A stretch of 52,893 nucleotides of DNA from JBDTDV01 sp039922875 (GCA_039922875.1 JBDTDV010000032.1:1-52893), one strand, 5' to 3'. Positions 11,001 to 18,667 are shown, counted from the stretch's first letter. Program-made: numbers and translations. The notes: generated by a model from the sequence alone, not told the origin.

Positions 11001-11206
11001 CGTCGGTCGTCGCCGCGGCCTGGCTTGATATTCTCCACACCCGTCGCGTACTCCGCGAAGATGGCAGCCGTCTCGTCGGTGGACGCGCAGTCGACAGCGA
11101 TCACGGCGTCCGGCCGTCTGGTCTGCATGCTCAGCGCCTGGAGGGTTCGCCGAAGATGGGCTGCACCATTATGGGCGACGACGATGGCGGTGACTCTCGG
11201 ATACAT
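8051..11206 (-). CDS. Very large GT2 glycosyltransferase with multi-span membrane domain
   Basis: A 1051-residue protein. Residues 1-~270 form a GT-A family 2 domain (VTAIVVAHNGAAHLRRTL, then VDCASTDETAA and an acceptor-side block LGGFDPALPVVDDGLDFCVRARLAGFRV). About a dozen hydrophobic segments follow between ~375 and ~960, then a soluble low-complexity tail. The domain order resembles polyprenyl-linked sugar transferases of actinobacterial wall synthesis. Donor and acceptor are unknown. The last ~50 residues are 5-residue repeats (SGTES, SGSDS) just before the stop. It overlaps DUF5719 and lies downstream of whiB2 in the same direction, with a ~150-base gap. Confidence 0.85.
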   Translation of the reverse strand: MYPRVTAIVVAHNGAAHLRRTLQALSMQTRRPDAVIAVDCASTDETAAIFAEYATGVENIKPGRGDDRRVQLLTSRENLPFGAALAMAARATQPTASDHEWLWLLAQDTAPDPRALELLLGAVEVSRSVVVAGPKLMDWDDPSLIREFGQSMTPLGASVPLVENELDQAQHDARSDVLAVAPAGMLVRHTLWEKLGGFDPALPVVDDGLDFCVRARLAGFRVTLVPGARVATAGDGVVGASRSIKWSARRRLFRLTRAAQLHRRMVYAPAAALPVHWLSLVPLAIVRSLGRLLGKQPGAIGAEFAAAFAVAFSGMRISTARHALAKVKTAGWASITPLRIPLDEVRRARALTREAALARSGGRIEFNFFAGGGAWTVLAAAVLGVVLFLPLLDSAALTGGSLLPLSADVGQLWHNLGYGWRDIGLGFVGAADPFAAVLAVLGTLTFWQPSLSIVLLFLCALPLAALGAWMCAARLTGRAGLRACAALLWMLAPTFLSALATGRPAAVLVHLLLPWLFFAGFAAARSWAASAATALLFAATIACAPSLAPALVLIWLGCVVASGRRLMRFIAIPLPAFALFAPLIWQQLSRGNWIGLLADPGLPSVSRLAGGGQLALGLPETGLAGWPALAESFGLSGSAAHLIVPILLAPLAILALLALFLRGSTRAVVPLAVALVGFATAVAAGQLLLQSVGSQPVAIWPGSGLSLYWLGLVGSATLALSAIRRLSAIPAIVCVLFTAVAGAPLALALPLGTSLVVPGEGKALPAFIGAEAANHPRVGTLEITPQPDGAIATTLLRGTGPSLDEQSTLATTMLTLDAQERQLAGLAANLTSQSGLDATAQLNALGIGFVYLTPPVSGLEPDAAHRAAATERRASVALDGNPVLAPVGGGSVGLLWSHSAGTVPTTAAAQIPTGAGGIIRTLILIGQALVIGITVLLSIPTGRARDRDTIPAGPKPPAGDPGAPTTAAEAPKEVSPDKEDSADKENSAAEPAEVTHDSAIAAAGPGTESSGTESSGTESSKTTSSGSDSSGSDSSGVDSSGSDSSEVRHGD
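8072..8191 (-). repeat. 15-nt in-frame tandem repeat in the GT tail
   Basis: Eight 15-base units encode SGTES/SGSDS-type pentapeptides at the C-terminus of the giant glycosyltransferase. One group of three units and one of four are nearly identical within themselves, with a degenerate unit between them. The array ends seven codons before the stop. The sequence is low-complexity, hydrophilic and probably disordered. Confidence 0.85.
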
Positions 11207-11356
11207 CGTGGACAGCCTAGGTCGCGCGCGGCTGACCGCTTATCATCCCCGTGGCGCGCCGCCGGTTTGGCACGCGAACCTGCAGTCGTGGCGCCACATT
11301 TGCGCTATTTCGTGCCACAACCGCGGTTTCGACGTGCCCACGGCCGCAAAGATCCC

Positions 11357-11677
11357 TCAGCTGGCGCGTTTACGCAATTTGCGACGTTCGCGTTCGCTCA
11401 ACCCGCCCCAGATCCCGAATCGTTCGTCGTTGCCCAGGGCATATTCGAGGCACTGAGCGCGGACTTCACACGAGGCGCAGATCTTCTTCGCGTCGCGGGT
11501 TGACCCGCCCTTTTCCGGGAAGAACGCTTCGGGATCGGTCTGCGCGCACAGCGCATCGGATTGCCAGGCCAGCGGGTCGTCTTCTTCGGCAACGCCGCGT
11601 ACTCCGGGTACGCCTAGACGTACCGGATCAACGAACCAATTGTCGGGTACCCCCGGGCGATACTCAGGAACAGCCAT
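11357..11677 (-). CDS. whiB2: WhiB-family iron-sulfur transcriptional regulator (WhiB2-like)
   Basis: A 106-residue WhiB protein. The four iron-sulfur cysteines are Cys44, Cys67, Cys70 and Cys76 (C-x22-C-x2-C-x5-C). The turn GIWGG (88-92) precedes the basic tail ERERRKLRKRAS. The ATG at 11677 is chosen because GGTGGGAG stands just upstream. A longer frame reaching 11758 would run through the promoter. Neighbourhood with DUF3499, the metallopeptidase-like gene and manB matches the whiB2 (whmD) locus of mycobacteria, where the protein controls septation and division. That role is inferred by context. Confidence 0.92.
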   Translation of the reverse strand: MAVPEYRPGVPDNWFVDPVRLGVPGVRGVAEEDDPLAWQSDALCAQTDPEAFFPEKGGSTRDAKKICASCEVRAQCLEYALGNDERFGIWGGLSERERRKLRKRAS

Positions 11678-12035
11678 ATCGAACTCCCACCCATGTGATG
11701 CACTCGCGTCCTGCAACACGTTCCTCATAATTACATCGGTGTAGTTCGTCTGAGTCAAGTCGCAAATCGTAAAGCCTCAACTGGGCCTGGAGGGTTTGCG
11801 ACGCGCCGCAGAGTCGAAACCAGTTCGACACTCCCGGGCTGCACGCTCTCCGTCGCGACGTCTGCGCTCGGGGGCCGGCTCCGGGCAGACCAAGGGGCGT
11901 CGGCACGCAAACGACCGGCGGCGCACGGGTTCAGTCGTGCGGGCGGGTTATCCGTGCAGGCGCGTTCAGTCGTGCAGGCGCGTTCAGTCGTGCGGACGGG
12001 TTATCCGTGCAGGCAGGTTCAGTCGTGCGGGCCGG
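11678..12035. other. Intergenic region between whiB2 and galE
   Basis: No gene is supported here. It holds the whiB2 leader and promoter (11678-11758), about 170 bases of unassigned sequence, and then the 18-nt minisatellite from 11929 that runs over the galE stop. Open frames on the plus strand through this region continue antisense into galE and look like GC-skew artefacts. Confidence 0.7.
11730..11758 (-). promoter_or_regulatory. Probable sigma-70 promoter of whiB2
   Basis: Read on the minus strand, TTGACT (11758-11753) is followed after exactly 17 bases by TGTAAT (11735-11730). Each hexamer differs from consensus by one base. Transcription would start near 11723 and leave a leader of about 45 bases with the ribosome site GGTGGGAG before the ATG at 11677. 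Both elements and their spacing are seen directly. Use in vivo is inferred. Confidence 0.75.
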
Positions 12036-12052
12036 TTATCCGTGCGGGTGGG
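11929..12052. repeat. Minisatellite of seven 17-18 nt units over the 3' end of galE
   Basis: Seven consecutive units alternate between two types, GTTCAGTCGTGC plus a G-rich end, and GTTATCCGTGC plus a G-rich end. The order is A-B-A-A-B-A-B. The last unit contains the galE stop codon (TTA on this strand at 12036-12038) and encodes the final His-Pro-His-Gly. The units have no dyad symmetry and no spacer-repeat structure. Confidence 0.85.
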
Positions 12053-13031
12053 CACTGCGCGCCGACCAGGCGCTGGCGACCATGTCGGTGAGGCTGTGTC
12101 GCATCCGCCAGCCCAGATCGCCTCCGGCCAGCTGCCCAGAGGCGACGATCCGAGCCGGATCACCGGCCCGCCGCGGGCCGATCTCCGGAACGAAGTCAAT
12201 CCCGGTGACCCTCGCGATGGTCCTCATGATCTCGCCTACCGAGACTCCGTCGCCGCTGCCGAGGTTGTACACCGGTTGGAGTGCGCCAGCGGGTGGGTTC
12301 GTTCCCGCCGCGCGGGCGGCATCCAAACGCCTCGCCGCGGCAACGTGCGAGGCGGCGAGGTCCGCAACATGGATGTAGTCGCGCACGCAGGTGCCGTCAG
12401 GCGTCGGGTAGTCGTCACCGTTGATCCGCGGCGAGCGCCCAGCCAGCAACGCGTCGAAAACCAGCGGGAACAGGTTATGCGGACTCGTGTCGTAAAGCTC
12501 GTCGGAGCCTGAGCCGACGACGTTGAAGTATCGCAGCGAGGTGTGCCGGAGACCGGTAGCGACGCCTTGATCGGCCAGCAGCCACTCGCCGATCAGCTTG
12601 GATTGACCGTACGGCGACTGCGGATCCAGCGCCGTGGTCTCGGTGACCAGCTCCGTGTCTGGAGTGCCGTACACGGCCGCGCTGGAGGAGAACACGATCG
12701 CGTCGACCCTCGCCGCGGCCATTGCCGCGAGAACCGTGGCCGTACCGGTGACATTCTGCTCGAACGTGTGCAACGGCTGCTGCACCGAGACACCCGCGTA
12801 CTTGAAGCCGGCGACGTGCACGACGCCGGTGATCGGATGCTGGGCGAAGGTGGCGTCGAGCAGAGCCCGGTCCAGGATGCTGCCGCGGACGAACGGCACG
12901 GTCGCCGGCACGAACGCGTCGTGCCCGCTGGACAGGTCGTCGACGACGACGACGTCGATCCCCTCGGCCAGGAATGCTCGGACCACGTGCGAGCCGATGT
13001 AGCCGGCTCCTCCGGTCACCAGCCAAGCCAT
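12036..13031 (-). CDS. galE: UDP-glucose 4-epimerase
   Basis: A 331-residue extended short-chain dehydrogenase that interconverts UDP-glucose and UDP-galactose (or the GlcNAc/GalNAc pair). The NAD motif GGAGYIG lies at 7-13, the segment FSSSAAVYGTP near 114-124 and the catalytic pair YGQSK gives Tyr141 and Lys145. PTPDGTCVRDYIHVADLA is the usual substrate-binding block. The start at the ATG of MAWLVTGGAGYIG is chosen because the family begins there; longer frames add unrelated residues. It lies downstream of manA across a 180-base gap containing a hairpin and repeats. The product would feed surface polysaccharide synthesis. Confidence 0.94.
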   Translation of the reverse strand: MAWLVTGGAGYIGSHVVRAFLAEGIDVVVVDDLSSGHDAFVPATVPFVRGSILDRALLDATFAQHPITGVVHVAGFKYAGVSVQQPLHTFEQNVTGTATVLAAMAAARVDAIVFSSSAAVYGTPDTELVTETTALDPQSPYGQSKLIGEWLLADQGVATGLRHTSLRYFNVVGSGSDELYDTSPHNLFPLVFDALLAGRSPRINGDDYPTPDGTCVRDYIHVADLAASHVAAARRLDAARAAGTNPPAGALQPVYNLGSGDGVSVGEIMRTIARVTGIDFVPEIGPRRAGDPARIVASGQLAGGDLGWRMRHSLTDMVASAWSARSAHPHG

Positions 13032-13123
13032 CGCGCACCGCCCCTCCGCCGCCCACCGCGGCCACAGCAACCCTATCCGCCACCGCCCCCATCCCGACCC
13101 GCCCCGACCCGCTGAGGTGCATG

Positions 13124-13159
13124 CTTTTGCTAGTGCTGAGGCCGTAGTACTAGCAAAAG
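13124..13159. other. Perfect 11-bp inverted repeat between manA and galE
   Basis: CTTTTGCTAGT at 13124-13134 is exactly complementary to ACTAGCAAAAG at 13149-13159. With G-U pairs the stem can grow to about 15 pairs around a 6-base loop. It lies after the manA stop and before the galE start. No T-run follows on the minus strand, so it is not a standard intrinsic terminator; an mRNA-end hairpin or a protein site are alternatives. Confidence 0.75.
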
Positions 13160-13166
13160 TTTGCCC

Positions 13167-13217
13167 CTCAGCGGTTGATGCCCCAGCGGTTGATGCCTCA
13201 GCGGCTGATGCCTCAGC
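13167..13217. repeat. 15-nt tandem repeat over the 3' end of manA
   Basis: Three 15-base units of the type CTCAGCGGTTGATGC (13167-13181, 13182-13196 and 13197-13211) are followed by a partial fourth. The TGA stop of manA (13213-13215 on this strand) falls inside the partial unit, so the duplication extended downstream from the end of the gene. Confidence 0.8.
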
Positions 13218-14565
13218 GGGGGGTGGTTGCTACGAAGAGGGTTCCGCGGCCGGTGAAGCGCAGAGCCGCCTCATCGGGGGTCACATAGACCGACTCACCG
13301 CGCGCGATCCGGACGTTGGCGCGGTCGCCGGCGATATCGACGCTGCCCTCGATGCAGATCGCAATGGCCGGTCCGGAGAGCGCGAGCTCGACGAATGCCG
13401 CACGCGACTCTTCAGCATCGAGGCCTTCCTGGGGTTCGCCCACGTCCACTCTGGCCAGCGCGAAGTCCGGGACGTCGGGATGGAACACCTGCAGCCCGGC
13501 CGCTGGGCGATCCGGAGGCAAATACGGCACCGGAACGGCAGTGAAATCAAGCACATCCAGCAGCTCGGGCACGTCGACGTGCTTAGCGGTCAGCCCGCCG
13601 CGCAGCACGTTGTCGGATGCCGCCATCAGCTCGACCCCGAGCCCGGACAAATACGCATGGATGTTGCCGGCCGGCAAATACAGCGCCTCGCCGCGCCGGA
13701 GGGTCACCCGATTCAGCAGCAGCGACAGCACGATGCCCGGGTCACCCGGGAAGGAATACGCCAGCTCTCCCACCGTGGCGAACTCCGTGGCAAATTCCGT
13801 GGCGAACTCCCGGACGAACTCCGGGGCGAACACGCCGGCGCGTGGCTCTTTAGCCGGCTCAGCGACCGAGCCCTCGGTCACTGAGCGCGTCGAAGCGACC
13901 ACCGCAGTCACCGTCTCGTCGACCCCGGCCCCACCGCCGAGCAACCACGCGACAACCTCGCGCAGACCGTTCTCCTGATCGGCCGCCGCCGACGCTGCAA
14001 CCAGCCGTCCCCGCAACTCCTCCAGCGCCTGATTCTCGCCCGCCTGCGCGGCGAGCACCGCGATCATCCGCGCGCTGTCAGCCACCGCACGGAACCCGCA
14101 CAGCGCGTCGAATGTGTCGCTGAGCGCGTAAATCAACTCCGGTTTGTGGAAGGCGTCCTTGTAGTTTCGCGCTGCGGCATCCACCGGGATGCCCAGCGCA
14201 TTCTCCCTGGCAAAACCCTGCGCTGCCCGCTGTGGCGAGGGATGCGCCTGCAGCGAGAGCGGCGCGTCGGCGGCAAGAATCTTCAGCAGAAATGGCAGCC
14301 GTGGGGCGACGCCGGTGCGCGCCGGGGTCCGATCCCCCAGCGCCTCACCCAGGGCCGTCGCCGGATCCGTGGCGATCCACTGGGCCAGATCCCAAGAGCC
14401 GCCCGCCTGCGCCGGATCAAGGATCACGCTGGGCGAGCCGAGGTGCGCCCCCAGCCAGAGTTCGGCTTCCGGGCCGCCGGATTCCGGGCGTCCAAGCAAC
14501 TCGGCGATGGCGCTGGTCGACCCCCAGGCATAGTTCCTGGGCGAATTGCTGATCGGCACAAACAT
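13213..14565 (-). CDS. manA: Mannose-6-phosphate isomerase, class I
   Basis: A 450-residue zinc enzyme that interconverts fructose-6-P and mannose-6-P, supplying ManB. The metal ligands are visible: Gln106 and His108 in LQAHPS, Glu143 in HKPELIYAL and His303 in GNIHAYLSG. The protein is longer than the usual ~400 residues because of a segment at about 225-268 that includes the repeat REFATEFATEFAT, absent from ordinary relatives. I chose the ATG at 14565, which has AAGGGA about ten bases upstream. A GTG at 14574 is too close to that site. It is divergent from the acyl-CoA dehydrogenase. Confidence 0.93.
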   Translation of the reverse strand: MFVPISNSPRNYAWGSTSAIAELLGRPESGGPEAELWLGAHLGSPSVILDPAQAGGSWDLAQWIATDPATALGEALGDRTPARTGVAPRLPFLLKILAADAPLSLQAHPSPQRAAQGFARENALGIPVDAAARNYKDAFHKPELIYALSDTFDALCGFRAVADSARMIAVLAAQAGENQALEELRGRLVAASAAADQENGLREVVAWLLGGGAGVDETVTAVVASTRSVTEGSVAEPAKEPRAGVFAPEFVREFATEFATEFATVGELAYSFPGDPGIVLSLLLNRVTLRRGEALYLPAGNIHAYLSGLGVELMAASDNVLRGGLTAKHVDVPELLDVLDFTAVPVPYLPPDRPAAGLQVFHPDVPDFALARVDVGEPQEGLDAEESRAAFVELALSGPAIAICIEGSVDIAGDRANVRIARGESVYVTPDEAALRFTGRGTLFVATTPR

Positions 14566-14693
14566 CTCGCGCACGTCCCTTTCCAGTGTTAGACCAAACT
14601 ACCAACCGCTTTTGGGCCACGGTGCGAGCCCATCTAGGCTGGCACCGACCACTGGATGCCGAGCGCGGCATCCCGACGCAACGGAGCACCCCA

Positions 14694-15872
14694 ATGGCAT
14701 TCGAGCCCATCGCCGCCGACTTCTTCGGCTTTGAGAACCTTCTCGCCGATCACGAAAAGGAGATCCTGGCCAAGTTACGGGCGTACCTTGAGACCGAGGT
14801 GAAACCGATCGCCAACGGGTACTGGGAGCGTGCAGAATTTCCGACCCAGGTGATCAAGCCGCTGGCCGACCTCGGGTTGTACTCGTACGCCTGGGCCGAG
14901 ACGAAGCCGTTCGCCACCTCCGCCGTGTTCCGCGGCTTCATCGCTCTTGAGCTGGCGCGGGTGGATGCCTCGGTCGCGACGTTCGTCGGGGTGCAAAACG
15001 GGCTGTGCATGGGCTCGATCTCCATCGCCGGCTCGCAGCAACAGCGCGACGAGTGGCTGCCGAAACTGGCATCAGGAGAAGTGGTCGGCGCCTTCGGCCT
15101 GACCGAGCCGCTTTCCGGCTCGGACTCGGCGCGCGGACTGCGCACAGTGGCCACCCGGGACGGTGACAACTGGGTGCTGAACGGCTCGAAGCGGTGGATC
15201 GGCAACGCGACCTTCAGCGACATCACAATCATCTGGGCGAAGGATGCGGCAGACGACCAGGTCAAGGGCTTCATCGTGCCGAACAACACCCCCGGCTTCA
15301 CGGCGACGAAGATGGAGGGTAAGCAGGCCTTGCGTGCCGTGCAGAATGCGGATATCAGCCTGGAGAACGTGGTCGTGCCGGAACGCCTGCGGTTGCAGAA
15401 TGCGGATTCGTTCAAGGCTGCCGCAGCGGTATTGCGGATGACCCGAGCGGAGGTCGCCTGGGCGGCGATCGGCATATCCGTGGGGGCGTATGACGCGGCG
15501 CTGAAATATGCCGGAGAGCGTATTCAATTCGGCAAGCCGATCGGTGGTCACCAACTGATTCAGGATCTGCTGGTGAAGTGCCTTGGCAACATCACCGCGA
15601 GCATCGGCCTGGTGGCGCGTGCATCACAGATGCTGGATGAGGGCACCCAACGCGATCAACATTCGGCGTTGGCCAAGGCATACACCACCTCTCGAATGCG
15701 CGAGACGGTCGCCTGGTGCCGCGAACTCTTTGGCGGCAACGGCATCATGCTGGACTATGACGTTCCCCGGTTCTTTGCCGACTCGGAAGCCATCTACTCC
15801 TATGAGGGAACTCAGGAGATGAACACCCTGATCGTCGGTCGCGCCATCACCGGACAGGCCGCCTTCGTCTAG
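14694..15872 (+). CDS. Acyl-CoA dehydrogenase, glutaryl-CoA dehydrogenase-like subfamily
   Basis: A 392-residue FAD enzyme. The signatures AFGLTEPLSGSDSARGL (133-149) and WVLNGSKRWIGN (160-171) are complete, and the catalytic base is Glu371 in YEGTQEMN. The blocks EGKQALRAVQNADISLENVVVP and GRAITGQAAF resemble glutaryl-CoA dehydrogenases more than straight-chain enzymes, but the substrate is not certain. The ATG at 14694 is preferred because GGAG lies eight bases upstream and the family starts here. It is a stand-alone metabolic gene between sugar metabolism and the glycan locus, with no electron-transfer partner nearby. Confidence 0.9.
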   Translation: MAFEPIAADFFGFENLLADHEKEILAKLRAYLETEVKPIANGYWERAEFPTQVIKPLADLGLYSYAWAETKPFATSAVFRGFIALELARVDASVATFVGVQNGLCMGSISIAGSQQQRDEWLPKLASGEVVGAFGLTEPLSGSDSARGLRTVATRDGDNWVLNGSKRWIGNATFSDITIIWAKDAADDQVKGFIVPNNTPGFTATKMEGKQALRAVQNADISLENVVVPERLRLQNADSFKAAAAVLRMTRAEVAWAAIGISVGAYDAALKYAGERIQFGKPIGGHQLIQDLLVKCLGNITASIGLVARASQMLDEGTQRDQHSALAKAYTTSRMRETVAWCRELFGGNGIMLDYDVPRFFADSEAIYSYEGTQEMNTLIVGRAITGQAAFV

Positions 15873-15973
15873 CGGGTCCGGCTTGCCAGGCAACCGAGCC
15901 TCATCCAGGCGCTGCGACAGGCCAGGGGAGCTATTGCGATGCCGGGCGACCACGCTTCCAATACGCTGAGAAG

Positions 15974-17275
15974 ATGAATCCCGGCCGTACCAGACTCGCC
16001 GTCAGTGGTTTGGCCACCCTGGTGATCTTCAGCGCGCTCGCCGGCGACTTCTGGCGCGACCTGCTCAGCTGGTGGGGCTACGGGATTATCGTGCTCGTGC
16101 TGCTGACCGGCAGTGTCTTCGCGCTGGTCATCCTGCGGCCACGGATGAACCGGCGCCGATTGCCCAAGTCGCTGATCGCCTTCCTGCTGCTGTGCCTGGT
16201 CTCGATCGCCTGGTCGTTCTATCCGTGGGTGAGCGCCCTCGCGGTTTTGGTGCAATGGGCTACCATCCTCGCCGCGTTGTTCCTCGCCCTGGTGCTGACC
16301 TGGACCGAGTTGCTGCGCGCGTTCGGCTCCGCGCTGCGTTGGGTGCTTGGTCTTTCCCTGCTGTTCGAATTCATCGTCGCTGCGTTTATCAGACATCCAG
16401 TCTTGCCGTTCTGGGTGGACTGGGGCGACCAGAAGATCCCGGAGGCGTTCTACTGGAGCCGGGGACTGCTCTTTCACGGCGGCCAGATCCAGGGGATCCT
16501 GGGTAATAGCAACTTGCTGGCAATGTGCGCACTCTTGGCCGTGATCGTGTTCGGCGTGCAGCTGGCCGGTCGCGCCGTCACCCGCCGTTGGGGCACCGCC
16601 TGGCTCGTGGTCGCGATCGCCACCCTCGGCCTGACCCGGTCCTCCACGGTCATCGCGGCCACCGTGATCACCGGGCTCACCCTCCTGGCCGCGCTGTGGG
16701 CGCGTTCGGTCGACCCGGCGCGCCGTCGTCCGGTCTATCTGACCGGCGCCGGGGTGCTGGTGGCGGCCATCGCGGTCGTCTGGGTCTTCTGGGCGCAGCT
16801 GCTCACGCTGCTGGGCAAAAGCGAGGATCTGACCGGCCGCCTGACCATCTGGCACTCGGTAGCCGACCTCGCCCAGCAGCGCCCGGTCTCCGGTTGGGGC
16901 TGGATCAGCTACTGGGCGCCCTGGGTGGAGCCGTTCCGTGGTCTGGCCGTGCGCAAGGGAGTCACCTATCTGCAGGCGCACAACGCCTGGCTGGACATCT
17001 GGCTGCAACTGGGCATCATCGGCCTGGTTGTTTTCATCGCGCTGGTGCTCTCCACCCTGACCCGGTCCTGGTTTTACGCAGTCGACACCCAACACACCCA
17101 AAACGCTGCGAAGCCCTACGGCCCAGGGGAACCGTTGACCGCAATGCAGTTGCTGCCGCTCTTGGTCGTGGCGGCGCTGATCGCGCAGTCGTTCGCCGAG
17201 TCACGGATCCTGGTCGAGTCAGGCTGGATGCTGTTGGTGCTGTTCTCGATCAAAACGAAGCAATTGCGTGCCTGA
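15974..17275 (+). CDS. O-antigen ligase/Wzy-like polymerase, first of two
   Basis: A 433-residue membrane protein with about ten to twelve hydrophobic segments. It has the family's large periplasmic-type loop after residue ~270, including GRLTIWHSVADLAQQRPVSGWGW and the conserved LQAHNAWLDIWLQLGIIGLVVF. The Wzy_C/WaaL family polymerises lipid-linked oligosaccharides or ligates them to an acceptor. In a Gram-positive cell the acceptor could be wall peptidoglycan or a protein, which is inference. A homologous gene follows 69 bases downstream on the same strand, so the two are probably co-transcribed. Confidence 0.88.
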   Translation: MNPGRTRLAVSGLATLVIFSALAGDFWRDLLSWWGYGIIVLVLLTGSVFALVILRPRMNRRRLPKSLIAFLLLCLVSIAWSFYPWVSALAVLVQWATILAALFLALVLTWTELLRAFGSALRWVLGLSLLFEFIVAAFIRHPVLPFWVDWGDQKIPEAFYWSRGLLFHGGQIQGILGNSNLLAMCALLAVIVFGVQLAGRAVTRRWGTAWLVVAIATLGLTRSSTVIAATVITGLTLLAALWARSVDPARRRPVYLTGAGVLVAAIAVVWVFWAQLLTLLGKSEDLTGRLTIWHSVADLAQQRPVSGWGWISYWAPWVEPFRGLAVRKGVTYLQAHNAWLDIWLQLGIIGLVVFIALVLSTLTRSWFYAVDTQHTQNAAKPYGPGEPLTAMQLLPLLVVAALIAQSFAESRILVESGWMLLVLFSIKTKQLRA

Positions 17276-17315
17276 GTCCCGGCTGTCGAAATTCTCGGGA
17301 GCCTAGGATAAATTC

Positions 17316-17348
17316 ATGGCCATGTTCTCCAGCCGAACGGTGCAGTGA
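17316..17348 (+). CDS. Possible 10-codon leader peptide before the second ligase
   Basis: A mini frame of ten codons (MAMFSSRTVQ) starts with ATG, seven bases after a clear AGGA ribosome site. It ends in TGA that overlaps the GTG start of the following ligase (GTGA). The ligase itself has no good ribosome site of its own, so its translation may depend on reading this leader. A sequencing frameshift that would join the two frames is the main alternative. Confidence 0.4.
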   Translation: MAMFSSRTVQ

Positions 17349-18652
17349 CTCTCGGCCCCCGTAGGCACCTGATCCTCCAGTGGGTGCGCGCGTTCTTCGG
17401 CTCCGCCCCGTTCGCCCGGGCGTTGTCGCTGACCGCCGTGGGCACCGCGTTCTGCGCCCACGCCATCCGCAGTACCGTCGGTTGGCCCGGACTGATCGGC
17501 GCACTGGCGACGCTCGTCGTGTTGGCGGCAGTGTCGTTTATCGCGCACCGCGGCAGCATCGAGTGGCAGGGATTGCTGCCGATCTCGTTGCTGGCGTTCG
17601 TGAGCTGGTCCGCCATCTCGCTGATCTGGAGCAACAACCCGTCCTGGACCCTGGTCGGGGTCGGCTACCAGATCGTGCTGGCGTTCCTCGCGGTGTACGT
17701 CGCCCTGGTGCGTGACACCATCCAGGTGGTCCGCCTGATCGGCGACGTGCTACGGGTATTGCTTGGCGTGTCCTTAGGACTGGAAGTTTTGTCCGGATTG
17801 CTCATCGATATGCCGATCGCGTTCCTGGGCATTCAAGGGAATCTGGCCTACGGCGGCCCGATCCAGGGACTTTTCGGCACCCGCAATCAGCTGGGTTTCG
17901 TCGCACTGATCGGATTCGTGACGTTTTTGGTGGAATGGCGCACGCGATCCGTGCGGCGCGGAACCGGTGCCTTCTCGATCGCGCTCGCCACCCTCTGTCT
18001 GCTGCTCAGCGGCTCTCCGACGGTCGCCGTCGCACTGGTCGTGGTCGGCGTGGCCACTCTGGCTCTATTCGGTCTACGCGCTGTCGCGCCACACGCCAGA
18101 CGAGGCTGGCAGGTTGTGCTGGTGATCCTGACCCTGATCTCGCTGGTGATCGCGTTTGTGATCCGCACCCGGATCATCGACTTCCTGAACGGTCGCAGCG
18201 AATTCCAAGCCCGGTACACGCTGTGGATCCAAATCTGGCAGCTCATCCCGGTGAACCCGCTGCAGGGCTGGGGCTGGGTGGGCCGGTGGCCGGCCGATCT
18301 CGCCCCGTATTCGTGGATCAACTTCGCCATCGACGCGCACCAGCGCAATGCCCTGAACGCGTTCCTCGACGTGACCCTGCAACTGGGCCTGATCGGGTTG
18401 CTTGCCTTCATCGGCCTACTCGCGCTGGCTCTGGGCAGGTCCTGGCTGTTGGCCGCGAACAAACACAGCGTGATCTACATCTGGTCGCCGCTGATCCTGC
18501 TCGCGCTGATCGTGACCTCGGCTTTCGAGAGCACCGTTCTGGTCGAGGGCGGTTGGATGCTGCTGGTAATCTGCTCGATCAAAGCCGCACAAGGCATGAG
18601 CTGGCGGCTCAGGCTAACCGCGCCCGTGCCGCCCGGGCTGCCACACCGGTAA
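17345..18652 (+). CDS. O-antigen ligase/Wzy-like polymerase, second of two
   Basis: A 435-residue polytopic membrane protein, homologous to the gene before it. The shared end block reads ARYTLWIQIWQLIPVNPLQGWGWVG here, then NALNAFLDVTLQLGLIGLLAF. The predicted start is GTG at 17345, overlapping the stop of a 10-codon leader. The N-terminus of the real protein could include the leader if the overlap is a frameshift. Two such enzymes in tandem suggest either two acceptors or a polymerase plus a ligase. The convergent GH84 gene ends 16 bases downstream. Confidence 0.88.
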   Translation: MTLGPRRHLILQWVRAFFGSAPFARALSLTAVGTAFCAHAIRSTVGWPGLIGALATLVVLAAVSFIAHRGSIEWQGLLPISLLAFVSWSAISLIWSNNPSWTLVGVGYQIVLAFLAVYVALVRDTIQVVRLIGDVLRVLLGVSLGLEVLSGLLIDMPIAFLGIQGNLAYGGPIQGLFGTRNQLGFVALIGFVTFLVEWRTRSVRRGTGAFSIALATLCLLLSGSPTVAVALVVVGVATLALFGLRAVAPHARRGWQVVLVILTLISLVIAFVIRTRIIDFLNGRSEFQARYTLWIQIWQLIPVNPLQGWGWVGRWPADLAPYSWINFAIDAHQRNALNAFLDVTLQLGLIGLLAFIGLLALALGRSWLLAANKHSVIYIWSPLILLALIVTSAFESTVLVEGGWMLLVICSIKAAQGMSWRLRLTAPVPPGLPHR

Positions 18653-18667
18653 GCGGCGCACTATGGA

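Noticed and set aside
11678..11758. 27-residue N-terminal extension of WhiB2
   Set aside because: The extension coincides with a near-consensus promoter, and a strong ribosome site precedes the shorter start.
11929..12052. CRISPR array or DnaA-box cluster
   Set aside because: Units are directly adjacent with no spacers and no cas genes are present. TTATCCGTG matches only the first part of a DnaA box, and no replication genes are near.
13124..13159. Intrinsic terminator of manA
   Set aside because: The stem is good but no U-run follows on the minus strand, so I list it only as an inverted repeat.
15869..17101. Long minus-strand frame opposite the first Wzy-like gene
   Set aside because: The product is Gln/Glu/Gly/Arg-rich low complexity, while the plus strand encodes a clear membrane protein family.
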